Shown here piece after piece: positions 44,344-54,007 of a stretch of DNA of 64,000 bases. The DNA lies in the NCBI RefSeq assembly GCF_030056705.1, contig NZ_JASHIC010000025.1, forward strand, positions 84,001 through 148,000, in the 5' to 3' direction. How positions within the stretch are numbered: position 1 is the stretch's first letter; the number at the start of each line of letters is the position of its first letter. Made by a program: the position numbers and the translations under genes. Source of the stretch: Flectobacillus longus (GTDB taxonomy: Bacteria; Bacteroidota; Bacteroidia; Cytophagales; Spirosomataceae). Under the pieces are notes generated by a model that searched no databases, was not told where the DNA came from, and worked only from the letters and a program-made list of their open reading frames with translations.

Positions 44344-45231
44344 TTTATTAAACTAGTTTTTGACCTAACAGTTTTGAAAATCGTCGTTTAATCACAAAAA
44401 ACTTGTAAAATCTTTCAAATACCCATACCAGATGATTGTCTTTGGCGCTGTTAGATGTTATTGCTATAAGTCATCGACCTTCAATCTTTTAAGATTTTCA
44501 GGAAAAGTACGCCAAAGATAATAGTTGTCTAACGGATATTTTCACAAAGGTTCATTTCTTGTTTCTTCAAACTACTCAAAGCTGTTTACAGCTATATCAA
44601 TTTCTTTTTTAAATAAGTGTTACTGCTCCATAATTTATGAACAAGACACTACTTTCAAAAACACTTTTATTGTTGTGATTAGTTCGAAAAATCCAACTTT
44701 TGCCATCCAATTCAAAGGCTTTATTAATTCAAAAACAACATTCCTAAATTATCCTCAAATTTATAGCTCGATACTTATTAAATTTGTATTAATCATTCCA
44801 TTACCACTATTCAAAAAAATGATTTTTATCAGGAATATGATATTATTATTTAGAGTATATACCTGTTAATATAAGCATATCAATATGTAAAATATATTCA
44901 ACCAAAAACCTATATAACAGCCTTTTAAGCCTATTGTAAAAGTTTTTTTCATTTTTATATGTAACTTTCTAGTCTATTCATTCGTCTCTATTATAAGAGA
45001 GTAAATTATTCTAACGAGTGTTTGGTAAAGTCATACAAACAACCGTTTAATAACTTTAATAATAAAGTATTGGATATGCTATTGATAAAGTAATTTTAGT
45101 ATTCTACTTTTGTTATTGCTTAGATAAAAAAAATACAACAATGCAGTAGTCAGAATATTTGCTCAGTTGGTGTTTTGAGTTATTTCTAACAGTTAAAGTA
45201 CTCTTGCAAGTACACTTAACGATATAAGTTC
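44344..45231. other. 888-bp AT-rich region without supported genes
   Basis: I find no coding sequence with family resemblance. A frame at 44525-44869 begins with TTG and has an unlike, Phe/Ile-rich composition. The right end carries a good promoter (45082-45112) for the next gene. Confidence 0.6.
45082..45112 (+). promoter_or_regulatory. Bacteroidota-type promoter upstream of the 45232 gene
   Basis: TTG (45082-45084), a 20-nt spacer and TACTTTTG (45105-45112) match the -33/-7 consensus. The leader would be about 115 nt. Confidence 0.6.
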
Positions 45232-45789
45232 ATGAAAATTAGAACAAAGCGTTTCTTTCGAAATCCGATGGTGTTATTAGGAATCTTGCTTTGCTTCGTC
45301 GCTAGTTTAATATCATTCAGTCACGGAGTTGCAGATTTCAATCAAAACAAACAGGGTTTTTTCAAAGGAAATATTAGTTTCGAGGAGAATAGAGAACATT
45401 CTTTCAAAACCTCAAAAGTAGTTGTTAAAAAATTAACAGAAAGAGGTGGGAATAGCATTAGCATTATGGCCACCGATGACAGTACTTCTGAATCAATTTA
45501 TGTAAGACTTTACAATGTGGACAAGCCATCTACTTTTTTTATTCCAGGAAATGCCTCACAAAAGAACATTGGAAATATTGTAAAAGATTTTAGTCAGTAT
45601 CGTGACATCAATAATTTTTATCAAGCATCCCTTCCAAATGCAGAAGGTTTGCTAAATGGAGTAGGTCGTGTTAATATCATCAAATTAACTGATGATGAAA
45701 TTGAGGGTGAAATTATCATTATGGCAAATAATGCCGAAGGTGAACAGGCTCAATTATCATGGTCAAAATTTAAAGCAAGTATTCAATAA
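45232..45789 (+). CDS. Hypothetical membrane-anchored protein
   Basis: A 185-residue protein with a basic N-terminus and one membrane helix or uncleaved signal (about residues 13-32), then a beta-rich domain whose strands look paired: 'FFKGNISFEENREHSFKTSK', 'GGNSISIMATDD', 'VNIIKLTDDEIEGEIIIMAN' and 'LSWSKFKASIQ'. The topology is reminiscent of the small DUF6252-like beta proteins of Bacteroidota, but I would not assign it. It has its own promoter and terminator, and lies upstream of fusA on the same strand. Confidence 0.75.
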   Translation: MKIRTKRFFRNPMVLLGILLCFVASLISFSHGVADFNQNKQGFFKGNISFEENREHSFKTSKVVVKKLTERGGNSISIMATDDSTSESIYVRLYNVDKPSTFFIPGNASQKNIGNIVKDFSQYRDINNFYQASLPNAEGLLNGVGRVNIIKLTDDEIEGEIIIMANNAEGEQAQLSWSKFKASIQ

Positions 45790-45841
45790 GCATAAAAACA
45801 TTGTTTTTATGTACAAAATATATTTAGTGGTTAGGTGATAC

Positions 45842-45877
45842 AAAAACGCTTGTTGCAGTTGCGACAAGCGTTTTTTG
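45842..45877 (+). terminator. Intrinsic terminator after the 45232 gene
   Basis: AAAAACGCTTGT and ACAAGCGTTTTTT form a strong stem with T tail, 53 nt after the stop; it isolates that gene from fusA. Confidence 0.88.
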
Positions 45878-45951
45878 TTATTTGAAATATTCTTGGTTTA
45901 ATCCAAAATCACTTTTGTTGACTTTATTAATGAAAACTTATCGTGATAATT

Positions 45952-45981
45952 TTTGTATTTCGCTAAGATTCAGTAATTTTG
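45952..45981 (+). promoter_or_regulatory. Bacteroidota-type promoter of fusA
   Basis: TTTG (45952-45955), an 18-nt spacer and TAATTTTG (45974-45981). The leader to ATG 46102 would be about 115 nt. Confidence 0.75.
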
Positions 45982-46101
45982 CACCCTGATTTTAAGATGG
46001 TTAGTCATGTCAAATTCATTAATAATTGATAATTAGAAATTTGCGCTAAGAACTAACCAACTAATGAAGAACTAAAAAAAACTAAATAATCAACATTTAA
46101 A

Positions 46102-48195
46102 ATGGCAAGGGATTTAAAATACACAAGAAACATTGGTATCGCGGCCCACATTGACGCTGGTAAGACTACTACTACTGAGCGTATCTTGTATTATGCTGGT
46201 GTAAGCCACAAAATTGGTGAGGTACACGACGGAGCTGCGACTATGGACTGGATGGAGCAAGAGCAAGAGCGTGGTATTACCATTACTTCAGCAGCTACTA
46301 CTGTAAACTGGAACTATAGAGATGAGAAATACCATATCAACATTATCGATACTCCAGGTCACGTTGACTTTACTGTAGAGGTAAACCGTTCTTTGCGTGT
46401 ATTGGATGGTCTTGTATTCTTGTTCAGTGCTGTTGATGGTGTTGAGCCTCAATCTGAAACTAACTGGCGTTTGGCTAACAACTATAACGTACCTCGTTTA
46501 GGCTTTGTTAACAAAATGGACCGTTCAGGTGCTGACTTCTTGAATGTATGTAAGCAAGTGAAGGAAATGTTGGGTAGCTACGCTGTACCTCTTCAATTGC
46601 CTATCGGTGCTGAAGATAAATTTGAAGGTGTAGTTGACTTAGTAAACTTCCGTGGTATCAAATGGAACGAGCACGATAAAGGTATGACTTTTGAAGTAGT
46701 ACCTATTCCTGAAGATATGTTGGATGAAGCTACTGAATACCGTGAGAAATTATTGGAAGCTGTAGCTGAATTCGATGAGTCATTGATGGAGAAATATTTC
46801 GAAGATCCAGAATCTATCTCTGAAGATGAAATCTTGGCTGCTCTTCGTGAAGCTACAATCTCAATGAAAATTGTTCCTATGTTGTGTGGTTCATCTTTCA
46901 AAAACAAAGGTGTTCAAACAATGTTGGATTATGTAATGGCGATTCTCCCTTCTCCATTGGATAAAGAGTCTATCAAAGGTACTGATCCTCGTACAGATGC
47001 TGAAATTATTCGTAAACCATCTACATCAGAACCATTTGCAGCATTAGCGTTTAAAATTGCAACTGACCCTTATGTTGGTCGTTTGTGTTTTGTTCGTGCT
47101 TACTCAGGTGTGTTAGAGGCTGGTTCTTATATCTTGAACAACCGTTCTGGAAACAAAGAGCGTATCTCTCGTATCTTCCAAATGCACGCTAACAAGCAAA
47201 ACTCAATCGAGCGCTTAGAGGCTGGTGATATTGCTGCGGTAGTAGGTTTCAAAGACATCAAAACTGGTGATACCCTTTCTGATGAGAAAAACCCTATCGT
47301 TCTTGAATCAATGGTATTCCCTGATCCTGTTATCGGTTATGCTATCGAGCCTAAGAAATCAGCTGACCAAGACAACTTCTCGAAAGCTATTGGTAAATTG
47401 ATCGAAGAAGACCCTACTTTGCAAGTTGAATCTAACGAAGAAACAGGTCAGACTATCATCAAAGGTATGGGTGAACTTCACCTTGAAATTATCATCGACC
47501 GTATGCGTCGTGAGTTCAAAGTGGAAGTAAACCAAGGTGCTCCTCAGGTAGCTTACAAAGAATCGTTGACTAAAACTACTGAACACCGTGAAGTTTACAA
47601 AAAACAATCAGGTGGTAAAGGTAAGTTTGCCGATATCGTATTCGAAATGGGACCAAGAGAAGATGGTAAGGAAGGTTTGGAATTCATCAACGGTATCGTT
47701 GGTGGTGTAATTCCAAAAGAATTTATTCCTGCTATCCAAAAAGGTTTTGACAGTGCTATGAAAAATGGTGCTTTGGCTGGATACCCAATGGATTCAATGC
47801 GTGTTCGTTTGTTCCACGGTTCATTCCACGACGTCGATTCAGATGCGTTGTCATTCGAATTGGCTGCTCGTATGGGTTACAAAGAAGCAGCAAAAGCAGC
47901 AGGTGCTAAATTGATGGAGCCTATCATGGCTGTTGAAGTAGTAACTCCTGACGAATATACTGGTCCTATCACAGGTGACATGAACCGTCGTCGTGGTATG
48001 ATGAAAGGTATGGACTCAAAACAAGGTGCTGTAATCTTGAAAGCAGATATTCCATTGTCTGAATTGTTCGGTTATGTAACTGACCTTCGTACAATGTCTT
48101 CTGGTCGTGCAACAGCTAACTTGACTTTCTCTCACTATGAATTCGTTCCGCAAAACATTGCTGACGAAGTAGTGAAAAAAGCTAAAGGTTTGTAA
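46102..48195 (+). CDS. fusA: Elongation factor G
   Basis: A 697-residue translational GTPase driving ribosome translocation. G1 is '[15 protein letters not shown]' (about 15-29), switch I has '[11 protein letters not shown]', G3 is 'DTPGHVDF' and G4 is 'NKMD'. Domains II-V follow at full length, ending '[19 protein letters not shown]'. Codon use is strongly biased (GGT, CGT, CTT-poor), as expected for a highly expressed gene. Unlike the usual str operon, rpsL and rpsG are not upstream; it has its own promoter and terminator. Confidence 0.97.
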   Translation: MARDLKYTRNIGIAAHIDAGKTTTTERILYYAGVSHKIGEVHDGAATMDWMEQEQERGITITSAATTVNWNYRDEKYHINIIDTPGHVDFTVEVNRSLRVLDGLVFLFSAVDGVEPQSETNWRLANNYNVPRLGFVNKMDRSGADFLNVCKQVKEMLGSYAVPLQLPIGAEDKFEGVVDLVNFRGIKWNEHDKGMTFEVVPIPEDMLDEATEYREKLLEAVAEFDESLMEKYFEDPESISEDEILAALREATISMKIVPMLCGSSFKNKGVQTMLDYVMAILPSPLDKESIKGTDPRTDAEIIRKPSTSEPFAALAFKIATDPYVGRLCFVRAYSGVLEAGSYILNNRSGNKERISRIFQMHANKQNSIERLEAGDIAAVVGFKDIKTGDTLSDEKNPIVLESMVFPDPVIGYAIEPKKSADQDNFSKAIGKLIEEDPTLQVESNEETGQTIIKGMGELHLEIIIDRMRREFKVEVNQGAPQVAYKESLTKTTEHREVYKKQSGGKGKFADIVFEMGPREDGKEGLEFINGIVGGVIPKEFIPAIQKGFDSAMKNGALAGYPMDSMRVRLFHGSFHDVDSDALSFELAARMGYKEAAKAAGAKLMEPIMAVEVVTPDEYTGPITGDMNRRRGMMKGMDSKQGAVILKADIPLSELFGYVTDLRTMSSGRATANLTFSHYEFVPQNIADEVVKKAKGL

Positions 48196-48224
48196 TAACA
48201 CGCTAGCTTGCTAGTTGTATATAA

Positions 48225-48264
48225 ACTACCGCCTCCTCGACTTGTCGTGGGGGCGGTTTTATTT
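48225..48264 (+). terminator. Intrinsic terminator after fusA
   Basis: ACCGCCTCC and GGGGGCGGT form a GC-rich stem followed by TTTTATTT. It ends just before truC and supports the truC start at 48278. Confidence 0.85.
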
Positions 48265-48277
48265 ATCCCCTATTCCA

Positions 48278-48988
48278 ATGACGCTTCCTATTCTTTATCA
48301 AGACGAATATCTTGTAGCTATCAACAAACCTCATAATTTGTTGGTACACCGCTCGCCTATTGCTGCCGAAGAAACTGTATTTGCTTTACAGCTGCTTCGA
48401 GACCAACTGGGTGTTTGGGTAAGTCCATGTCACCGAATTGACCGTAAAACTGGTGGAGTACTATTATTTGCCTTGAATAAGGAGGTTGATAAACTTGTCA
48501 AACAGCAGTTTGAACAACATACTACTTGCAAAAAATATTGGGCTTTAGTAAGAGGATATTTACCAGAAGAAGGCTTTACTGATAGACCCTTGGCTAAAGA
48601 CAATGGAGATATGCAAGATGCGCTTACTCGATTTAAGTGTTTACAACAAATTGAGCTAGCAATCGAAGTGAGTCGTTATCCTACTTCTCGGTATTCGTTG
48701 GCAGAGATATACCCTGAAACAGGTCGTATGCACCAAATACGTAGGCATTTTGCACAATTAAGACATTATCTTATTGGTGACAAAACTCATGGCGAATGCA
48801 AACATAATAAGATGTTTGAGCAGCATTTTGGACTGAATACCATGCTTCTTCATGCAGCTTCGTTGGAGATAGTTCATCCTATTAAGAATGAACCATTGTT
48901 GATTGAAGCGCCTTTGCAAACTGAGTTCTTGGAGGTTCTACAAAAGATTGGAATTTCTACAGATGACTTGCTTATTGAACACCAATAG
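48278..48988 (+). CDS. truC: tRNA pseudouridine(65) synthase TruC-like
   Basis: A 236-residue RluA-type synthase. The catalytic Asp is in 'HRIDRKTGGVLLF' (about 53-65), and 'PETGRMHQIRRHFAQLRH' (about 160-177) with 'GDKTHGECKHN' matches TruC, including 'LVHRSPI' near the start. TruC modifies U65 in tRNA-Ile and tRNA-Asp in E. coli. I use ATG 48278 ('MTLPILYQDEYLVAINKP'); an in-frame ATG at 48215 would place the fusA terminator inside the gene. Confidence 0.88.
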   Translation: MTLPILYQDEYLVAINKPHNLLVHRSPIAAEETVFALQLLRDQLGVWVSPCHRIDRKTGGVLLFALNKEVDKLVKQQFEQHTTCKKYWALVRGYLPEEGFTDRPLAKDNGDMQDALTRFKCLQQIELAIEVSRYPTSRYSLAEIYPETGRMHQIRRHFAQLRHYLIGDKTHGECKHNKMFEQHFGLNTMLLHAASLEIVHPIKNEPLLIEAPLQTEFLEVLQKIGISTDDLLIEHQ

Positions 48989-49041
48989 TTATGTCATTAA
49001 GCTATAAATCATCTTGTTTTATAAAAATTTCTAGAATAGCA

Positions 49042-49073
49042 TTTGCTCAATAACTTGTAAATCAGTAATTTTG
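49042..49073 (+). promoter_or_regulatory. Bacteroidota-type promoter of rpsJ
   Basis: TTTG (49042-49045), a 20-nt spacer and TAATTTTG (49066-49073). The -7 box is identical to that of fusA. The leader to ATG 49136 is about 55 nt. Confidence 0.72.
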
Positions 49074-49135
49074 CAATCCCAAATCCGAAGCTTATGGTAC
49101 TTTCGGCTTTGGTTTTACCAAACGTACCAATTCAG

Positions 49136-49441
49136 ATGAATCAAAAAATCAGAATCAAATTGAAGTCTTTTGACCACACTTTAGTGGACAAATCGGCTGA
49201 GAAAATCGTGAAGGCTGTTAAGGCTACAGGTGCTGTTGTTTCAGGTCCTATTCCTTTGCCTACAAAAATTGAAAAATTCACAGTTTTACGTTCACCACAC
49301 GTTAACAAAAAAGCTCGTGAGCAATTCCAATTGTGTACTTACAAGCGTCTAATCGACATCTACTCATCATCTCCAAAAACAGTTGATGCTTTGATGAAAT
49401 TAGAATTGCCTTCAGGTGTTGACGTTGAAATCAAAGTGTAG
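49136..49441 (+). CDS. rpsJ: Ribosomal protein S10
   Basis: A 101-residue S10, a 30S protein that also pairs with NusB in antitermination. '[21 protein letters not shown]', '[30 protein letters not shown]' and 'THKR'-like 'TYKRLIDI' are conserved. The start at 49136 ('[10 protein letters not shown]') gives the family length; the in-frame ATG at 49094 would add 14 unlike residues close to the promoter. It has its own promoter and a strong terminator, so it is not the head of an S10 operon here. Confidence 0.96.
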   Translation: MNQKIRIKLKSFDHTLVDKSAEKIVKAVKATGAVVSGPIPLPTKIEKFTVLRSPHVNKKAREQFQLCTYKRLIDIYSSSPKTVDALMKLELPSGVDVEIKV

Positions 49442-49462
49442 TTTACCTTGATTCCAAATCAT

Positions 49463-49505
49463 AAAAAATCCCATCCAGACCAAGTCTCGATGGGATTTTT
49501 GTTTT
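49463..49505. terminator. Bidirectional terminator between rpsJ and the M3 peptidase gene
   Basis: AAAAAATCCCATC and GATGGGATTTTT flank a 13-nt loop, between convergent genes. Confidence 0.88.
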
Positions 49506-49522
49506 AAGACATTTAATATTTT

Positions 49523-51262
49523 TTAGTTTTTCAGTGCATTTAACTCACCTTGCAAAAATGTCATCAATGATGCAATATGCTCTTTTGAAAAATCAAAAGG
49601 AATATTTGCCGCATTGTAGACTGATGCCATTGGCTTGGTATATCCCAGCTTCAGCGCATTCAAATAGCCTTCTAAACCTTTTTGTGGATTTTCTTTGTAG
49701 TTTTTCCACACACCTATGGCTCCTAATTGTGCAATACCATATTCGATGTAATAGAAAGGTAATTCGAATATATGTAATTGACGATGCCACATACTCGATT
49801 TGAAGGTTTCCAAACCAGACCAGTCTGTAATCGAATCTGTAAATTGTTCATAAATACGAAGCCATGCCTGTGTACGTTCTTCTGTAGTATGAGTCGGATT
49901 CTCGTAAATCCAATGCTGGAATTTATCCACAGTAGCTACCCAAGGCAAAGTACTCAAAATATCCTCTAAATGCTGAATCTTTGCACGACGCAATTCTTCC
50001 TCATTATCGAAATACACATGCCAGTAATCCATCGTAATCAACTCCATCGACATCGAGGCTAACTCTGCTACCTCCGACGGAAAATTACGGAAGGTATTCA
50101 AGGCTAAATCTTTAGTTACAATCGAATGAACAGCATGTCCGCCCTCATGTAACAAAGTAATCACATCGCGCATCAACGATGAAGCGTTCATGAAAATAAA
50201 CGGAAAACCTGTTTCTTCTAAAGGATAATTATATCCTCCTGGTGCTTTACCAACTCTTGATTCCAAATCTAAGCGTCCCATTTGTTTCATCAAGGTCAAA
50301 CATTCACCTAAGAATGGGTCAAGGAGCTTAAAGCAATCGATAGTTTTGTTAAGCAAATCTTCACCTCCATTGAACGGGTGCAAAGCTGGACGTCCTTTTA
50401 CGTCGACACCTTTGTCCCAAGGACGTAGTGAATCTAATGCTAGCGTTGCTTTGCGTTCCTCTGCCAATTGATTCAAGATTGGCACAACTGTTTCTGCTAC
50501 AGCTTCATGAAAATCAAAACAATCTTTAGGGGTATAGTCAAAGCGCTTTAATGAAGCAAAAGAATAATCGCGGAAGTTTTCAAAACCTGCATTCAATGCA
50601 ATCTGATGACGAACGGTTTTGAGTTTATTGAAAACTTCATCCAATTTGTCACGATCCTGAATACGACGTTCTTGAATTTTGCGATAAGCCATTTCACGAA
50701 TAGCTCTGTCAGCATTTTCTAAAAATACCCCCGCTTGTTGCAAAGTTTTAGTCTGACCATCTATCTCAACAGTCATTACACCCACTGTGCCTTGGTATTC
50801 GCTTGAGAGATTTTGGACTTCTGTAAAAAGACTAATATTCTCGGTTCTGAATATTTCAGTAGCTTTTTTGATACCTCTAAAAGTAATATTAAACGCTTCG
50901 GCATCTTCTCCTTCAGAAGTCAATATATCTAAGAAAGGACTTTCTAGCGTCTTTTTATTGAGCGTATCATCATAATTTGCCAGCTCAGGTTGGATTTCAG
51001 TCACGAACTGGTCAAAATGTGCTTTTACTTCTTTATCGGTAGTGTCACAAGTCATTTTGATATAACGCCAAGCAAAGTTCTCTGAAAGATAACTTTCTAG
51101 CTCAGAACGATCTTTCAAGAACTTTCTAAATTCTTCAAGTGTATCAATAGGACGTTCTACCAAATTATCATAAAATGGCTTTACGCTTTCTACGTTGGTT
51201 AGTTCAAAAGTATCTCCAAGAAAAGTACGTACAGGAGGAGTAGTCGATATAGTCGCAGTCAT
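49523..51262 (-). CDS. M3-family oligoendopeptidase (PepF-like)
   Basis: A 579-residue cytosolic zinc peptidase that degrades short peptides. The zinc motif 'HEGGHAVH' is at residues 372-379, with the third ligand Glu expected in 'FPSEVAELASMSMELI' about 25 residues later. 'ALNAGFENFRDYSF' and 'YIEYGIAQLGAIGVWKNY' are further M3 segments. Length fits PepF/M3B. It is monocistronic. Confidence 0.92.
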   Translation of the reverse strand: MTATISTTPPVRTFLGDTFELTNVESVKPFYDNLVERPIDTLEEFRKFLKDRSELESYLSENFAWRYIKMTCDTTDKEVKAHFDQFVTEIQPELANYDDTLNKKTLESPFLDILTSEGEDAEAFNITFRGIKKATEIFRTENISLFTEVQNLSSEYQGTVGVMTVEIDGQTKTLQQAGVFLENADRAIREMAYRKIQERRIQDRDKLDEVFNKLKTVRHQIALNAGFENFRDYSFASLKRFDYTPKDCFDFHEAVAETVVPILNQLAEERKATLALDSLRPWDKGVDVKGRPALHPFNGGEDLLNKTIDCFKLLDPFLGECLTLMKQMGRLDLESRVGKAPGGYNYPLEETGFPFIFMNASSLMRDVITLLHEGGHAVHSIVTKDLALNTFRNFPSEVAELASMSMELITMDYWHVYFDNEEELRRAKIQHLEDILSTLPWVATVDKFQHWIYENPTHTTEERTQAWLRIYEQFTDSITDWSGLETFKSSMWHRQLHIFELPFYYIEYGIAQLGAIGVWKNYKENPQKGLEGYLNALKLGYTKPMASVYNAANIPFDFSKEHIASLMTFLQGELNALKN

Positions 51263-51275
51263 AATAATAGATTAA

Positions 51276-51296
51276 GATTGTTATGCTAAGTTAGCG
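51276..51296 (-). promoter_or_regulatory. Second copy of the 21-bp element seen before the ACP gene
   Basis: GATTGTTATGCTAAGTTAGCG on the plus strand matches 2553-2573 at 19 of 21 positions and lies 14 nt before the M3 peptidase start. Confidence 0.35.
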
Positions 51297-51380
51297 TTTA
51301 ATGGTAGGCTGTTTCAAGACATAATATACCTTTATTGGGGTTGCCTACTGCCCTTGCTATCCTCTAAACTAATAAACTTT

Positions 51381-52880
51381 CTACAACAAAGCAATCAGGT
51401 TCATCAACCAATCTGCCTTGAAGAAGAACCCTAACAAAGGTAGACATAGTGCACTTGCTAGTATATATTGAGTTGTTGAAAGAGATGTATCAAATTCGGT
51501 TTCAGCGTTTTTGAAAAATAAATAAAAAGGTATTTTCAAATAAAAAAACAAAGAAATTGCTGTGTTAAATAATCCAAAAATAAATAAAAGCAAAAGAATA
51601 TGCTTTTGAGTATCTGCCGTTTGGTAAGCTTCCCAAAGTGCTGAAAAGATATTAAATTTGGCAAAGAAACCTGCCGTTGGAGGAAGTCCAGCAAGAGATA
51701 CCAACGTAATTAATAATAATATGCCAAGTGCAGGATTTTTTCGACCTAAACCCTTAATTTGCACTATCTCAAAATCGTTCTTCGTTCCTAGATAAATCGC
51801 TAATAAATCAACCAAATAAAATGCTGCGAAGTTGGCAAAGAGATACGTTACTAAATAAAATACTAAACTTTTAACACTAAGCTCAGATAACGCCATCAAC
51901 CCTATCAACAAAAAACCTGAATGGGCAATGGTAGAATAGGCCAATAATCGCTTGGCTTTGTTTTGCCATAGTGCCGAAAAATTACCAAAAGTAATCGTTG
52001 CCAAAGCTATCACGCCTGTAACGAGTCTTAGATCGTTGGGAACTGCCATATAAAAGCGTAACGCCACCAACATTGTAGCCACTTTGGGTGCGACCGAAAA
52101 AAAAGCAACGATTGGTATTGGTGCAGCTTGATAGGTATCAGGTGTCCAAATATGAAAAGGAGTAGCCGAAAGCTTAAACAAAAATCCTGCAATAGTCATG
52201 ACAACTGCCACGGTGGTAGCCAATTCGTCAACCTGTGTGAGACCTCTGCTAAAATCAGGTGAAGTAATAGACAACGTTCCCGTCATGCCATAAAGTAATG
52301 ACATTCCGTACAACATAATGGCTGAAGAGGTAGCTCCAAAAATAAGATATTTGATACCTCCTTCCGCACCAACTTTATCTTTGTTGATGGTCGTTAAAAT
52401 ATACGAAAGCAAGGATACCATTTCTATTACTAAATAAATCATCAGCAAATTGACAGACATTGTCATCAATTGTAATGCGATAATCATGGCTATAGCAATA
52501 GCATAAAACTCGTTGGGGAGTTGGTACTTGTTAATATGTATATGTAAAAGCATCAAAATTCCTGAAAGACTTATCAATGCTTTAAAGAAAATAGCTTTGG
52601 CATCAATAAAAAGCATTTTATCGAATAAAAAAGTATCATTTATAGCCGAAAATTGGTCTATTACTTGATACAAATTGATTAATAAAACAATTATTCCCGC
52701 TAAGGTAAAATTTGAAGTTGAGCTATTGAGAGAAACACGTTTTGAGGACTGTTGGGTTACAACTAAATCAGCAATAATAAACACAACAAAAACACCTGCC
52801 AAAAATGCTTCGGGAGTAATAATGCCAAAGCTGCTCAGGATTTGTAAAAGTTGCTGTTTTAAGTCCAAAATATTTGTCAT
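51381..52880 (-). CDS. nuoN: NADH-quinone oxidoreductase subunit N
   Basis: A 499-residue antiporter-like membrane subunit of complex I with about 14 helices. Conserved: 'EMVSLLSYILTTINKDK' (the Glu in TM5), 'GGIKYLIFGATSSAIMLYG' (Lys in TM7), 'FKLSATPFHIWTPDTYQAAP' and 'KRLLAYSTIAHSGFLLIG'. It pumps protons together with NuoL and NuoM. It follows nuoM on the minus strand, but a plus-strand histidine kinase gene lies between them, so it needs its own promoter or read-through. Confidence 0.95.
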   Translation of the reverse strand: MTNILDLKQQLLQILSSFGIITPEAFLAGVFVVFIIADLVVTQQSSKRVSLNSSTSNFTLAGIIVLLINLYQVIDQFSAINDTFLFDKMLFIDAKAIFFKALISLSGILMLLHIHINKYQLPNEFYAIAIAMIIALQLMTMSVNLLMIYLVIEMVSLLSYILTTINKDKVGAEGGIKYLIFGATSSAIMLYGMSLLYGMTGTLSITSPDFSRGLTQVDELATTVAVVMTIAGFLFKLSATPFHIWTPDTYQAAPIPIVAFFSVAPKVATMLVALRFYMAVPNDLRLVTGVIALATITFGNFSALWQNKAKRLLAYSTIAHSGFLLIGLMALSELSVKSLVFYLVTYLFANFAAFYLVDLLAIYLGTKNDFEIVQIKGLGRKNPALGILLLITLVSLAGLPPTAGFFAKFNIFSALWEAYQTADTQKHILLLLFIFGLFNTAISLFFYLKIPFYLFFKNAETEFDTSLSTTQYILASALCLPLLGFFFKADWLMNLIALL

Positions 52881-52959
52881 CTTAATTCTACACAGAAAAT
52901 CAAATTTCCGCTTTTGTTTGTTTTTATTTATATTTACTCATCAGAGCTAACTAATAACC

Positions 52960-53985
52960 ATGAAGAGAAACACATTTTATTGGGTAATACAAATTATGAG
53001 TTGGTCTTTTGTAACACTAACTTCCTTGAAGTATAGTGGGCTGACCGACGAAACTACCATGTATAGATTAGCGTATGTTTGTACCTATATGGTGTTGGGT
53101 ATGGGAATTAGCCATCTTTACAACTATATCCATGAAAGTTATGATCCCGAAAACTTTACATCAAACCAATTTATCATTTTTCCACTTCTAGGAAGTTTGA
53201 CAATTGGCACTTGTTTTGCCTTTACTGACTTTATTTTTTATAATAGAAGCCGATACCTACATGGAGACATCGATGTTATGGATTCTATCTTCTTTGTGTT
53301 TGACAATATTTGGCTCGTTGTTCCGTGGTTCTTATTTTATCATCTTTATCGGTTTGTGCAAGTTCACGAAAGTCGTAGACAAAGAATCTTAGATGCCGAG
53401 AAAATGCTTAGAGTTATAGAACTTGAAAACCTCAAAAAACAACTTAACCCTCACTTTTTATTCAACGCACTCAACAGCATTAAAGCACTTACTATCAGCG
53501 ATAGCCGTCAGGCACGTGATGCTATCATGCAACTTTCTGATTTACTTCGTCTATCGCTCAACCTTGGAGACCAACAAAAAGCAATGCTTAGCGAAGAGAT
53601 AAAACTAGCTAAAGATTATTTAGCCCTAGAAAAAGTTCGTTTTGATAATCGTCTTCGGTATGAATTTCATGTTCAAGAAAATACTGATGACATCCTAATC
53701 ATATCTATGTCCTTGAATACGCTTATCGAAAATGCAGTTAAGCATGGTATCGCCAAAACTAAAAACGGAGGTCTTATTCAAATAGAAATTACCACCCTCG
53801 GTCACGATGTAATTATCAAAGTTCGTAACACTGGACAGTATCACCCACAACCCAAAACAAGTGCTAATGGTATTGGGTTAGATAACCTTCGAAAACGCCT
53901 TGAATTACACTATGGTCCAAAAGCTTCTTTTTCAATTACTAACGAGAATGAAACTGTACTTGCGATGATAATAATGCCATTCTAA
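52960..53985 (+). CDS. LytS/YehU-type sensor histidine kinase
   Basis: A 341-residue kinase of the His_kinase (PF06580) group. About four membrane helices occupy residues 7-130, with no extra sensor domain. The phosphoacceptor His165 is in 'LNPHFLFNALNSIKAL', the N box is 'NTLIENAVKHGI' (Asn258) and the G box is 'NGIGLDNLRKRLELHYG'. Such kinases normally pair with a LytTR response regulator, which is absent nearby. It is inserted on the opposite strand between nuoM and nuoN, 79 nt from nuoN (divergent) and 22 nt from the nuoM end (convergent). Confidence 0.92.
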   Translation: MKRNTFYWVIQIMSWSFVTLTSLKYSGLTDETTMYRLAYVCTYMVLGMGISHLYNYIHESYDPENFTSNQFIIFPLLGSLTIGTCFAFTDFIFYNRSRYLHGDIDVMDSIFFVFDNIWLVVPWFLFYHLYRFVQVHESRRQRILDAEKMLRVIELENLKKQLNPHFLFNALNSIKALTISDSRQARDAIMQLSDLLRLSLNLGDQQKAMLSEEIKLAKDYLALEKVRFDNRLRYEFHVQENTDDILIISMSLNTLIENAVKHGIAKTKNGGLIQIEITTLGHDVIIKVRNTGQYHPQPKTSANGIGLDNLRKRLELHYGPKASFSITNENETVLAMIIMPF

Positions 53986-54007
53986 GTTATTTGTATAGGA
54001 ACCAAAC

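Noticed and set aside
44525..44869. A 114-codon plus-strand frame in the empty region upstream of the 45232 gene
   Set aside because: It starts with TTG, has Phe/Ile/Ser-rich composition typical of translated AT-rich spacer, no family resemblance and no promoter.
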